From positions 3,614,809-3,678,808 of the forward strand of contig MU008158.1 in NCBI GenBank assembly GCA_010909165.1: DNA of 64,000 nt. Reading direction: 5' to 3'. The DNA comes from Anthoceros angustus. Its lineage: Eukaryota; Streptophyta; Anthocerotopsida; Anthocerotales; Anthocerotaceae. Each line of letters starts with the position of its first letter. Position 1 is the first letter of the stretch. The notes below the pieces were generated by a model. That model searched no databases, was not told where the DNA came from, and saw nothing but the letters and a program-made list of their open reading frames with translations. The translations under genes were made by a program, and so were the position numbers. Shown here piece after piece: positions 20,872 through 31,976 of this stretch.

Positions 20872-22372
20872 AACCTCCTTGCCCTTGGGCCTCGTCTGAA
20901 GTCACATTCAAATGACTTGTGTGCACCGGCACCTACATTTGATGGTAGCGACTGCGTTGTTCGGTCTCTCCTTAATCGGTGATTGTTGGTGACGAGGATG
21001 ACCAAATCACCGACCCTTATGCGAATCTGGATCCTCCTTGTCGAGTAAGAAGTGCCGCTCGATCAAATTGTGATCCTCCGGTATGCTTGGTGACATCCCC
21101 TTTAGCACCTTCTCCGCAATCTTGTAGGCGTCGGTCAAACCATACTTTTCTCCATGAGCACCATGAAGAGCATCCATTACCTTCCTTTTGCTGGCATCGC
21201 AGCCATGAAAATTTCAGCAGCCTCCGCATGGTCTTCACATCCGTGTCCTCCACCAAGATCTTGATCGATGTATGACGCCTCGGCTCATTGGACTTGAAGC
21301 TAAAACGAGTCCCCGATCTTCTCCAAGGACGATGTTGGAAACATGTCCTTCAATCTTTCAAACATGAGATCAACCAAATGCTCTAGCTCGTCTTCCTTGG
21401 AGAGGGAGTGGCTTGCCACGGCAACTCCTGCAAGTTACTGCTCGTTTCTCCGCCGATGCCAAGATGTCCTTCTTCTCGTCTCTGTAGTACATCAACGCCT
21501 CACCTGCCAGATATTCTGACATCTTCATGAGTGCCATTCTCTGGGTGAACTGATCCTTGTACTTCATCTTGTTTTCTGCCATTCCCCAGAGGAACTTCTC
21601 TTCAAAATCCATGATGACATGCTCCCATGTTTTCCGGTGAAAACATCATTCTTGCCGGGCGTACTCTCAGCTCCATTTGAATCGGCTCTTCGCTCCACTC
21701 AAGCGAGATCGGGCGTGTTGTCTCTTGGTGTCAGCGTCCTTTTGAAAGGTGATCCGTGGATCTTGTCCCTTTCTAGGCGATCGAGCAGTGTCCCTCGTTA
21801 CTCCGAGACCTCAAAAATACCATCGATCAATCCGCTTGACAATCGAGGAATGTTGTCAAGCGGCAATCGCCTAACCGCCCAACTAGCTAAGAAAACAGCA
21901 GTGTCTGTTTCTATCGAGACGCTCCACACATATGCAGGACTGTCCGGTGAGCCTAGCCAACTCGCAATGGTCGACTACTACAACGGTGAAATCGATGGTA
22001 GAATTCCTATCCATCGAAGTCATTTTATCCGGTGGAGCCTCGTTCTTGGCTCGCCATGGATGTAGTCGCTCCTGGGCCGGAAGATGATCGATTTCGCCTC
22101 CGGTCTCGGCCACAATGTCCTCCAATGCCTGCCGTCTCGTTCTAAGCAAGTAAGGGGGATTGTAGATGTGGTGAGATCAAGTTGGTTGAGGCTCCCACTT
22201 GATGCGGTTCCCAAAAGTCACAAGAGAGAAATGAGACAAGTTGTAGGGACAAGTATGGCGCCTTTCCATTCGGACAAACATCTACAATCCAAGAATCCAT
22301 GGTGGCGCCCACATATATAGGCAAAACCCGGAGTTCTCGATGAAGTGCCTCCTCGTTCTCGATGGTAGGCAC

Positions 22373-22968
22373 TTTAGGTATATTATAATCCTACTTTCCT
22401 TGGCCTTGAATAAATAATAATGTTTATGAGTTCAACCATCTATTCGCCTTTTCCTTGATTTACGATTTTTATGTGTTTTCAATATAGTTCCGATGCCTAT
22501 ATATGCATGCCACCGCTACATACATAACCATGTATATAGATTGCATGTGTCATGACACATCGTCTTAACATGTCCACATACATCACATGTCATCCATCCG
22601 TCATGCATACATACCATGTGCATGCCATCCATGGGCGATGCACATGCCATCACATGCACTTCTGCATCCAAATCAAGTGGCTTATGCCAAATGGGATGCC
22701 AACCGCCTCGGAGCCGTGGTTTCACTGCCTGGCCTCCACAACATAAGATGACAAGCTCAAAAATCTCCACCGCAATTTCTCCTATATATCCCTCTTGATA
22801 CAAGCCAAGCCCTGGCTTGGAGAATTGCTGCTTCACCCAGCTCATGCAAGATCTCCCTTGCACTAGGAAATTCCCTTTGTGTCCCTAGAAATTCCTAAAC
22901 CCTTATGCCACCTTAGCTAGCCTTGCTACCTGCTTCCCTTGCTGGTGTGTGCTCATAAATCAACACCC
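22373..22968. other. Flank between gypsy element and outer Copia element
   Basis: About 600 bp with no coding frame of note. Near 22,540-22,690 it carries many overlapping ATGCATGT/CATACCATG-like words (low complexity). It may include the 5' LTR of the minus-strand gypsy element, but no matching partner LTR was found. Confidence 0.3.
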
Positions 22969-22973
22969 TTCTC

Positions 22974-23134
22974 TGGAGAAAACGAGCGGAGGCAAAGGAA
23001 TAGCAGAAGCATAAAACAGAATAATAAAATGAGAATACAAAATTGTTTAAATACTTTCTACGTGACTGTTCATATAGCAACCCTAGATAGCTTAACCTGT
23101 GTGTTAGGTTTAACTAAATCACTTATTCTTAACA
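22974..23134 (-). repeat. 3' LTR of Copia element 2
   Basis: 161 bp, starting TGGAGAAAACGAGCGG and ending TTATTCTTAACA on the plus strand (TG...CA termini). It is preceded by the target duplication TTCTC and followed by CCCCCTCTTAAAC, which is a polypurine tract on the minus strand. It matches the partner at 42,009-42,169 with one substitution. Confidence 0.93.
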
Positions 23135-25338
23135 CCCCCTCTTAAACTAATGTGGACTACGGACTTCCCTGGGGGGTTAGAAAATAGGTAGGGTTTTGTT
23201 TTTTTTGTAGGAGTGAAGGATAAAATGAGGCGAAAAAGGGGAAATAAGATGATAGCACTCCTGACAAGACGAGCATATACTCCGGACCGGAGTGAGGAAC
23301 GCATCTGACCTACTATGGTAGGCGCCACTTAAGGGCGGGTCCGGACCCACTCACCTGTGACCGTGGATAAGTACGCCAAGGAAAGTAACTCAGAGTTGAG
23401 CCGCGGAACGCGGACCAGCGACGCCACGGGCAACCCCGAGTGGAGAATCTGCATGCACCGGCCAGATCAGAATCCTGCCGTGAGGTCAAGTATAGTATTC
23501 ACGCCACATCGCGCTGCGAAGACCGAGCACACGCCATGAAGGCCGTGAGTAAGCGGAGGCGTAAGGTCGCTTGCCATGCACTGCGCTACTTGATGGAAGA
23601 GGCGCCCCGCCCAGGTTACTCCCAAGGAGCGGCCAAGGCTCACGCAGCCTCGAGACAATTTCGCGATCTCGCGCCCGCAACCGCCTCGCGGTATCTCGTG
23701 GGACACTCGACGCCCGCGGCTCACCGCTGAGGCCTGAGCCGAACGCGAAGAAGGCGAACGCTGGTCTCCAAGCGTGCCACAAAGAACCAAGGAAGGAGAA
23801 GGCGATGGCACCCAAAAAGCCTGCGGAAGTTTGGGAGCCATGGAACCTTGTGGAGCGCAACATTGTGACTCGGCGCTATCCGGACTTTGGGCCCTGGCTC
23901 CAGGAAGCAGGAGAATTGGTGCAGGAGTGGCATTTGGATGTGTTCCAGATGGTCTGGACGTTCGATAGTGTCACTCTGGTCCGGGAGTTCGCCCGGAAAA
24001 TGCTGGCGGCGGTCAATAAGGAGGTGCGGTCCAAGAACCTCCGGGAGGACCCAAGGCGATGGACCTTGGAGGTCCTGAGGGCGGCCTACAACCGCCCAAA
24101 GGAGGAAGAGGGGGAGTGGTGCCGGAGCCCCTCAAGGCGGAAGATAGGGCCAGCCACGGCGATCGGGGCCGGCGGACCACTGCGGTTGGGCGATATCCGA
24201 CTGTTAGACGATCGAGTAAGGGCGGTGGCGGATCATTGTCCATCGGAACCTACTCACCAAGGTGGATCACCTTGGTGATAACTGCTGGTATTCCCCGCAT
24301 GCGCTGGAAGAGGGCGACTGGGAAGGATTATTTTCGCCGCTTAGCCAGAGGCTCGCAAGCTCAGACCGAGAAGCCTCGCCATCTGGCCGCCCCCATACCC
24401 GATCCATGTATGGGGGTTTCGAACTCCTCAAGGAAGGAGAGCTTGAGAGAGCACTGAAGGATTGGAGGCCCCTGCGAAGTGGAGCTGCAAGGCGCCGAGG
24501 GAGGCCGATCGTCAAAGCCATCCGGAAGAGGGCCGGTAGGAGGATTTAGGACTCCCGTCGTGCGAACGGACCCCTCACCACCTGTGAAGTATGGGAAGAA
24601 ATTCCTTCCCTCCTCCGGTGCCCCAACCCAGGCGGCCTCAGCGAGGCGGCCCCACCCCAGCCGGCCAGCCAGCCACCACTGAGGAGCCCCAGACCGGGAG
24701 GGCCGAGACGCAAGACCACGGCACCAGCGCGGCACCTCGGCCTGCGGACCCCCACACCTTGCGGGCAAGAAGCGGAGAAGCAGTGGGAGGCGAGAAGGGC
24801 CTGCTGAGGAGGCCGGAGGACAACGCCCCGAGCCGGGTCCTTCAGCCGGGAAGGGGCAAAAAGGCTTGCTCCCGGACTCCCTCACCTCCTCCGAGCCCCA
24901 GGAGAAAAAGGGCGGAGAAGGAGCTCGCGGCCAAAAGGGCCAAGGAGGGTGAAGCTCCGGAGCTCAGCACTCAGGACCTAAGGGTCCTGATTAGGTCCGG
25001 AGAACCCAGTCCGGACTTACTCCGGACAGCGGTATGGAGGTCCTTGGCGGACCGTGAGATGCCGGCTCCCGCTACGGACTTTGTGGGAGCCTCACTGGCG
25101 TGGAAGAACACTGGCCAGTCCACAGCGTCATGGACGGTATGCTCTGGGGTCTCTGTGGGATGGCCGAAGACCCGAGGAGGTAGAAGCCACCGAGGCGCAT
25201 GGTACTCCTCCGGGAGGCAGTTGGAGGGGAGGAAGAAGGAAGGCCAAGCTCTCGGCCGGATTGAGGGAAACGCCGAGGTCGAGAGGAGGTCCGTCCATCC
25301 GGGACGGACCAAATTCCTTCACCGGAGGAGCGACTAAT

Positions 25339-25559
25339 GTAATAGATGTGTTGGAGTCATGATTAGGGTTGTATTAATTGGGTTTAGTTAAAGCTATACA
25401 TGACCGCTCATTAGGGTTACGTCGCTTGAGAAAGCGTTATGTCTTTTCACATTTAGTTTAAGTTGTCTTTTCATGCATAAGCACTTTAACCCCTTTCTTG
25501 ATATACAATGTAATTACTTAATGATGTGATTTATTTCTACATAATCTATATAATATTGT
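25339..25559 (+). repeat. 5' LTR of Copia element 1
   Basis: It is about 220 bp. The exact left end is uncertain because AATAGATG upstream of TGTTGGAG is also shared with the 3' LTR. It contains ATATACAATG and poly-T-rich text, and ends at TATTGTTA against the primer-binding site at 25,560. Confidence 0.85.
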
Positions 25560-25879
25560 TATGGTATCGAGCTTACTTTGTAGAATGCATCTAGGAAGAT
25601 GCGCATTGAAATTCTGCACTAGAAAATGTGCACGAATTTATCTTCTTTAGTCTTCCTATTTTGAAAATGAGTTCAAAAGAAAGAAACAAGAAGATTTTCA
25701 AGAAAATAGTTTCTGATATTTTCTTTTAGAAAAATCTAACACAAAATGCTGCTGAATCAGGCAGATTTTCTAATGCATTTCCATTAAATTGTCAGTTTAG
25801 ACAATTCCATGCAGATGCACTAGAACAACTGCCTAATAGGCAGATTAGTGTATATGATTTATATAAAAGGATCTCTATA

Positions 25880-26567
25880 ATGCAGAAATTCTGCATTTTA
25901 GATATAACAATCCTGGCTCAAGGCCATGGCAAATTATATCTCTTGCTCCCGGAAAATCCTAGGGGAACAACAATCCTAGGCGTAATCGACAGTCATGTGA
26001 TTTACCCTTGCCAATCAATTACATGTGTGTGTCCAACAATGGAGCCACTGTGGACTCAACCGGCAAACAGAGACAATCAAGGAGCATTCAACACACTACT
26101 TGAATTGCCCAATAACTCGACGACATTCACGGAGAGGAGCGTTGTACAAAATCAACCACTTCTGAAATTGTACACCAACTTCCTCACGATCGGCTGCACA
26201 ATCAACCAGGTAAACACAATTGTTCGGCGTCTTGAAACTAACAATAGGAATGTTGAAAATAGATTCAACCAAATTTGGTCATGTTTCGCACTAGTATCGA
26301 TTTGCGGATTTAAAAGAAGACTTGCATATAGATTACAAACTTGTAATGCTATTAAAACCCGAGTTGCTGTCTAACCCAGCATTCAGAGGTACTGCCTGCA
26401 AGCACGTAAGTAAAACAAATCGTGAAAGGAAGTTTGACTCACCAAATTCTTGCCCTTCATGTTCAACTTACGTCTATAACAAATATGAGATGAGAAGTGC
26501 TAGGATAGCAGCACGCAGAATTGCATGGGATCAAACCTTGCAACGTCAAAACCAACATGCACTGTAA
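25880..26567 (+). CDS. Leader ORF upstream of gag in Copia 1, unrecognised
   Basis: A 164-codon frame at 25,880-26,374, with an overlapping continuation in another frame to 26,567, sits between the primer-binding site and the gag zinc knuckle. From M at 26,039 it reads MEPLWTQPANRDNQGAFNTL and later a helical stretch TINQVNTIVRRLETNNRNVE. No family is recognised. It may be an extra ORF comparable in place to the 235-codon leader ORF of Copia 2, or simply a divergent gag N-terminus. Confidence 0.35.
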
Positions 26568-26569
26568 GT

Positions 26570-27615
26570 AATAATGAATGGAACGATCAGAAAGTGATCT
26601 AGACGATTTTGGAAACGCCTTCAATAAAGCAGTCGAATCACATAGAAGAGCTCTATACCCGTAACATGGGTGATACACCTTGTCTTCTAACTTTGGTAGT
26701 AGTGAATCCTTCAAAGAAAAGGAGTTCAACAGGCAATGACTTTGATATCCGCTCATCCGGATGGAGGTGTTCTCGAGATGAGAGGCCTCCTTAAATATGC
26801 AACCGAAATGTAGAGTATCCCGCGAAGGGATATCGAAGCAGTTATTGGTTAGCTAAAGACAGCGAGCCAAGTACCTCATACGCATGGCTAACATCCAAAA
26901 TGTTGAGGCGTCTGGGTGAAGACTTCAGAAATCCTAACTCGCCTCAAGGAACTCTGAGGCGTAACATGGTCGTGCAATGAGCTTACGAAACTTCCAAAAT
27001 TTGAGAATGAAGGATGGGGACTCGTGAAAAGCACGTGAGTACCTTCAGGACCCTAGCTTCAAGGCTTGGTGCCTCCAAAGTCACCATAGGAGACGCGAAA
27101 TGGTGATGAGACTCCTTCTTTCTCTTCCAATCGTGGTCACACTTTGTGACTTCACATATCCCGATGCATAGTGCTACATTGTTAGCCAAGAAACAAGGTG
27201 TGGAAATGCCGAGATGAGCTTTTCACAGGTGAGCTCAATGCTTCAAGAGGAAGCAAGCAAGACCAACTATAGGCGTGCGAAGCAACAGCCTCATACATCC
27301 AACCAAGGACGAGGAGGTAGAAGAACCTTCTCAAAGGGTGGTAGCAGCAGTAATTTCAAGGGTGCTGGCCAACAGGGAACCAACACTCCATACAAGAAAA
27401 CCAAAAAGGCATGTACTTGTAACTGGTGCAAGTTACTTGGCCATTGGGAACGTGAGTGTCGTAAGAAGCAGGCTGGAGTTCCTCGCAAGGAGGGATCTTC
27501 AGCTGAGACACACGTTGTGGTTAAGAAGCAAAATACTCATACGCCTTCATGGAACAAGGGAGTTTGCAAGTCCACTTCTGCTACCCACATGCTTGTCTGC
27601 CAAAGCATATTTTAA
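26570..27615 (+). CDS. Copia 1 gag with CCHC zinc knuckle (frameshifted)
   Basis: The clear part is 27,214-27,615, with a Gly/Arg/Ser-rich linker (NQGRGGRRTFSKGGSSSNFK) and a zinc knuckle CNWCKLLGHWEREC (CX2CX4HX4C). Upstream fragments such as TLASRLGASKVTIGD near 27,040-27,090 fit the gag_UBN2 core but are broken into several frames. Confidence 0.7.
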
Positions 27616-28800
27616 ACCCACTGCTGAGTGGTATCTCGACACAGGAGCCACAGCTCATATTTGCTTTGACAGAAACGCATTCTTAACATACAGGCCACTT
27701 GTTGACCAGTATGTGTATCTTGGAGACGATAGGTCTCTTGTCTCCTGGTCGAGGTACTGTAGACTTGCCAGTTCCTACTGGACTAACCCTCAAATTGCAG
27801 GATGTCTACTATGTACCTGACATGACAAGAAACCTCATCTCAGTTAGAAGATCAGCATAATAGCAGCCATGTGCTATTTACTAGAATGTGTCCGATTATA
27901 GATGCATTTGACCATAGGAAGGTACTTGCATATGGGTCTTGGACCATGACTGTTGCTCCATTTGAATAGTGGAATAGTTGAGTCCCACGACACAGGATGT
28001 CTCCAAGGCATCAGACACAGAGATAAATCTCGTTGTGGCATGCCCGCTTAGGTCATCCACACATGGCAAAGCCGCAAAGTTAGCATTAGTGACCTTTACA
28101 GGATGGACCCATTGGTCCCTTGACCTCAATTCCATTATGTGAGGCTTGTGTTCTTTCTAAGAGACATCAAGCACCTTCAAAAATCGTGCCCCTCACCGCA
28201 AGTGATCTTCTTGAACTTGTCCATACAGAGTGTGGACCTCTGTCCTGTGATTCAATTGGTGGAGGAAAATATTTCCTCACATTCACCGATGACAAGAGCA
28301 GATTTGTCACAACATACATCCTGAAACAGAAGAGCGAGTGTTTCTCCTACTTCAAGGAGTATATCAAGTTTCGATGGACGAGGAAGCGGTGAAAACCTTA
28401 AGATCGATAATGGTGGGGAATTCACATCACATGAATTCCAGGCCTATTGCAAGGATGAAGGAATAGGTAGGCGCTCACGCTTGTCTACACTCCACGCGAG
28501 CAGGGTGGCGGGCGTCTCAACCTCACATTGCGGAAAATGACCTCCTCTTTGCTCCATGACGCAAACCCTTGCCATATTGTGAGGCCCTTATGACTTCAAC
28601 TTACCTACGCAATGTTACCTACTTAATGGACAGACCCCATATGAGGTGTTCAGGAAGGAAGCCATCTCTTAAACATTTAAGGACCTTTGGTTGCCTTGCC
28701 TACGCCTTTATCCCTAAAGAGAAGCGGAAGAAGCTTTGACAAAGCTAGAAAGCTACTCATGCTGGGATATACAGAGGGCATAAAAGCATACAAACCTGTA
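27560..28800 (+). CDS. Copia 1 protease and integrase (frameshifted)
   Basis: The protease phrase EWYLDTGATAHICFDRNAF is at about 27,630-27,685, with catalytic DTGA. Integrase begins with a GAG-pre-integrase CxxC (CEACVLSKRHQAP, about 28,139) and the core LVHTECGPLSCDSIGGGKYF then FLTFTDDKSRFVTTYI. Later pieces such as DNGGEFTSHEFQAYC near 28,405-28,450 hold the second catalytic Asp. Stops and shifts separate the parts. Confidence 0.8.
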
Positions 28801-29231
28801 TGATGTTCCCACCAACAAAGTTATTTATGCTGAGTGTTACCTTTAATGAGGCACGCACTTGGGCTTCGTGGGAGCAGAAGCATCCTCCAACAGATGACGA
28901 TACGGATGACATCTCGATCCTCATTTTGATCTTCCGACCATGGCACTCGGTCTAGCTCCCCTTGAGAATATTGCTCGCTGGTGGGGAATATGCAACAGAG
29001 CAAGCTCTAGATGACGCAGCCACTATGCCCGCATACCATCATACAGATCAATTTCCTCGACAACATGATACACAACTCGATGCCGCTCAACTGACCCAGT
29101 TGATCAATGATGACACGCTTGAGGACATACCGATGAACCCGATGAAGCACCTCGAGCGAACTCGTCCGATATCCTACTCGTGATGAAGACCCCGATTATT
29201 ATTGTGCCTGACTTGAACTTCTTCCCATAAT

Positions 29232-29834
29232 GTGAGGGTCAATGCTGCAAGCTCTCTTGATCCCATAGAACCTCAAACCTATGCTGAGGCGTTGACTAGA
29301 CCTGATCACAAAGAGTGGGAGAGAGCCATACAGTTAGAATATGACTCGCTCATAGAAAATGGCACATGGGAGATAGCAAAATTACCCCCTGGAAGAATGG
29401 TGTCTTGTAAATGGGTCTTCAAATTAAAGGTGAAAGCTGATGGTACCTTTGACAGGTACAAAGCTAGGCTAGTAGCAAGAGGATTCTCACAGATTCCTGG
29501 ACTTGATTACCAAGAGACCTTTGCTCCCGTTGTAAAGCTAGCCACACTTCGTGTCCTCCTTGCAGTATCAACATACAATGATTATGAACTGCAAATGTAT
29601 GACGTGAAAACAGCCTTCTTGCATGGAAAGCTGGACACAGAGATATACATGCAGCAACCTCCTGGATTTGAGGTGAAAGGGAAAGAGGACCATGTATGCA
29701 GACTTATCAAGTCTCTGTATGGTCTTAAACAATCTGCTATGAAGTGGAATGTAGAGTTGGACTCAGAACTCCAAGCCCTAGATTTCACCAAAAGCCTTGC
29801 ACGTAGCCTCTACATTTCTGAAAAGAAGATGTAA
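29232..29834 (+). CDS. Copia 1 reverse transcriptase (RVT_2), N-terminal two thirds
   Basis: A 200-codon intact frame reads KEWERAIQLEYDSLIENGTW, SCKWVFKLKVKADGTFDRYK, ARLVARGFSQIPGLDYQETF, DVKTAFLHGKLDTEIYMQQP and CRLIKSLYGLKQSAMKWNVE. These are standard Copia RT motifs. The catalytic YVDD box follows at about 29,850 in another frame, as IVDDLILA, after a shift and a changed first residue. RNase H remnants extend to about 30,760 (LTRNRGSMSLAKNP, HTKHVEVEYHYI). Confidence 0.9.
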   Translation: MRVNAASSLDPIEPQTYAEALTRPDHKEWERAIQLEYDSLIENGTWEIAKLPPGRMVSCKWVFKLKVKADGTFDRYKARLVARGFSQIPGLDYQETFAPVVKLATLRVLLAVSTYNDYELQMYDVKTAFLHGKLDTEIYMQQPPGFEVKGKEDHVCRLIKSLYGLKQSAMKWNVELDSELQALDFTKSLARSLYISEKKM

Positions 29835-30769
29835 TCACACAGCGGTATCGTTGACGACTTGATTCTCGCTAAATGACGAGGACTTTATTAAGAAGATAAC
29901 AGACATGCTCGCTAAGAGATTCAAAATGTCCAGATCTTGGACCTTTACATAGCCTTGGTATACACATACAAAGAAATAGGCGGCTAGGATTATGACGCTT
30001 ACACAGCCTAGATATCTCCTAGAAAGTGCAGAGCAACCTGGCCTCAAGGATGCCAAACTGCGCAACACCCATGCCCAGTGGATCGAGGCTTAGCAAGCTC
30101 ATGTCCCTTCAACACAAGAAGAAAAGGAACATATGAGGGAATTCCTTACAGTGTGGTGTTAAGTTGATATATGCTTCAAACACAACAAGGTTAGAAGTTG
30201 CCTACACCACAAGCGATTTCTAATTCTTGGAGAATCCAGTCAAGAACATCGGACTAGTTTGAAACGTGTCTCCGATACCTAAAAGGCACATGAACATGGG
30301 CATCGACATACAAACATGAGAAGGAAAACCCCTAGACCTCAAGTCTGACTGACTATGCAGTGATATTGATGAAAATCATCTGCTATGTCATATCGATTCT
30401 TGGAGGACCAGTTGGTCGAGCAAAAAATCGTGGCTTTATCTCGATCAAGCAGAGTATAGAGTCCGACTTGACTAAAGAAATTGTGTGGTGCAAGTTACTC
30501 TTCCAGGACTTGGTATACCAATTCCCACCAGATGAATTAACACACAATCGTGGTTCCATGTCACTTGCTAAGAACCCGTGTTTCATGCACACGAAACATG
30601 TGGAGGTCGAATACCACTACATCGAGGTCCGGTGACAACAGGAAAATTGAGCAATATGTACCGACTCAAGACAATCCTGGACATGTTTACCAAGGCTCTC
30701 ACCGAGAGCTCCACAACAAACATGTTCGAGTTTGGGGCTTGGGGACTCAAGCGAGTTCTTGACCTCAAC

Positions 30770-31754
30770 TACCAACAAGGTCTAATCCAAGCAAACCTAA
30801 AAACCAGTCAAACTAGGATCCGAGGAGTAGCAAATCAATTTCCAGATCAGAAGACTCGAGGCGATTCATCCTCATATGAATCTTTTCCAGTAAGCTAACG
30901 ATGAGAAGCTCTCATCGGACCTTGGAGAATTACGTTTCTCGCTCTTCATAGGAAATCCTCTCGCTTCAAGGTCTTCCTCTTCTTCAATCCTCAAGTTGGA
31001 ACCTTCGGAGACAGTGGGAGTAGTTAGCAAGATGGCTAAGGCTTGGTCAAGATAAATGGAAACACGCAGATGTAAACCGAAAGGGACTTACGATATATGC
31101 TTACAACGTGCCACAGGTAGGCGCGCGACAGAACGCACATCAACACGTTCATGATGATCTCGACTCTTCCATAGTCAGGTCTTGTACCAGTGCTTGAGGA
31201 CGAGCAAGAGTTGCATAACTCACCGGTTTAGTCTCTGTAGATAATCGTTGGGCCTAGGAAATTTGGAGGCGGTGAGGGCGAGCTTCATCTTGAGAATCGG
31301 TACTCACCTGAACGGATGCTTCTTCACGGACTTGTCACCGCGGCTCTTCTTTCTCTAAGATGCCATTGGTTCCCTTGGGCGTCCTCTTCCTCTCTTTGCC
31401 GGCTTTGAATGAGCTCACTTGGGCATTGTTCTTGCAAAGAATCGCCCGGGCGTCACGAGGTTGAGCTCGGCGCTTGAGAGCGAGCCGGACTCGGCGAGGC
31501 GGAGACATGGTGGCGCACGATCTTGCTCCTAGCACCTCGAGAGTAAGAGACTAAGTATGCCATTAAGAGGAAGGCGCACCTCATTTGTGCCGTCTTCTTC
31601 ACGGAACAAGGCATCTTGCTCGATACATGGCTGGGCGAATCCATAAGAGAAGCGGGCTATGGCGCTAGAAGAATCAATACACCGGTGAACTCCCACGGCA
31701 CCGCAGAGGCTCGGAGGATCACAATCTGAAATCATGATCAACAAGTGGGAGTAA
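30770..31754 (+). other. Copia 1 3' non-coding region
   Basis: About 1 kb lies between the end of the RNase H remnant and the 3' LTR. Minus-strand frames here (60-71 codons, Arg/Ser-rich) have no known match. It ends with the polypurine tract AAGTGGGAG just before 31,755. Confidence 0.5.
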
Positions 31755-31976
31755 TGAATAGATGTGTTGGAGTCATGATTAGGGTTGTATTAATTGGGTT
31801 TAGTTAAAGCTATAGTACATGACCGCTCATTAGGGTTACGCTTGAGAAACGTTATGTCTTTTCACATTTAGTTTAAGTTGTCTTTTCATGCATAAGCACT
31901 TTAACCCCTTTCTTGATATACAATGTAATTACTTAATGATGTGATTTATTTCTACATAATCTATATAATATTGTTA
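31755..31976 (+). repeat. 3' LTR of Copia element 1
   Basis: It matches the 5' LTR at 25,339-25,559 apart from small indels and ends TATTGTTACA. The next base resumes the Glu/Ala/Arg-rich coding of the interrupted gag-like element. Confidence 0.88.

Larger units (their letters stand above)
15700..22372 (-). mobile_element. Ty3/gypsy LTR retrotransposon, frameshifted
   Basis: The minus strand carries, in order from high to low coordinates: a gag-like stretch (21,370-21,612, with MKYKDQFTQRMALMKMSEYL); a CX2CX4HX4C zinc knuckle (20,830-20,871); an aspartic protease (DTGA, 20,121-20,303); reverse transcriptase (17,788-18,633); RNase H (17,164-17,822); integrase (16,593-17,111); and a C-terminal extension (15,853-16,419). 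The order PR-RT-RH-IN defines the Ty3/gypsy superfamily. Most domains are in separate frames, with conserved residues intact between shifts, which points to recent lesions or consensus errors. LTRs and the primer-binding site were not identified with confidence, so both outer limits are approximate. Confidence 0.85.
25339..31976 (+). mobile_element. Ty1/Copia element 1 (inner), frameshifted
   Basis: It has LTRs of about 220 bp at 25,339-25,559 and 31,755-31,976. The LTRs share sequence from TGTTGGAGTCATGATTAGGG to TATATAATATTGTTA and differ only by indels (TA/TAGTA, ACGTCGC/ACGC, AAGCG/AACG). The 5' LTR is followed directly by TGGTATCGAGCTT, a primer-binding site one base short of TGGTATCAGAGC. 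ACAAGTGGGAGTAA, a polypurine tract, precedes the 3' LTR. Between them lie, in order, a leader ORF, gag with zinc knuckle, protease, integrase, RT and RNase H (Copia order PR-IN-RT-RH). It is inserted into the gag-like element. A target-site duplication was not identified. Confidence 0.88.

Noticed and set aside
22540-22690. CATG/ATGCAT-rich stretch as a CRISPR-like or regulatory array
   Set aside because: The words are irregularly spaced with no constant repeat-spacer pattern; it is low-complexity plant intergenic DNA.
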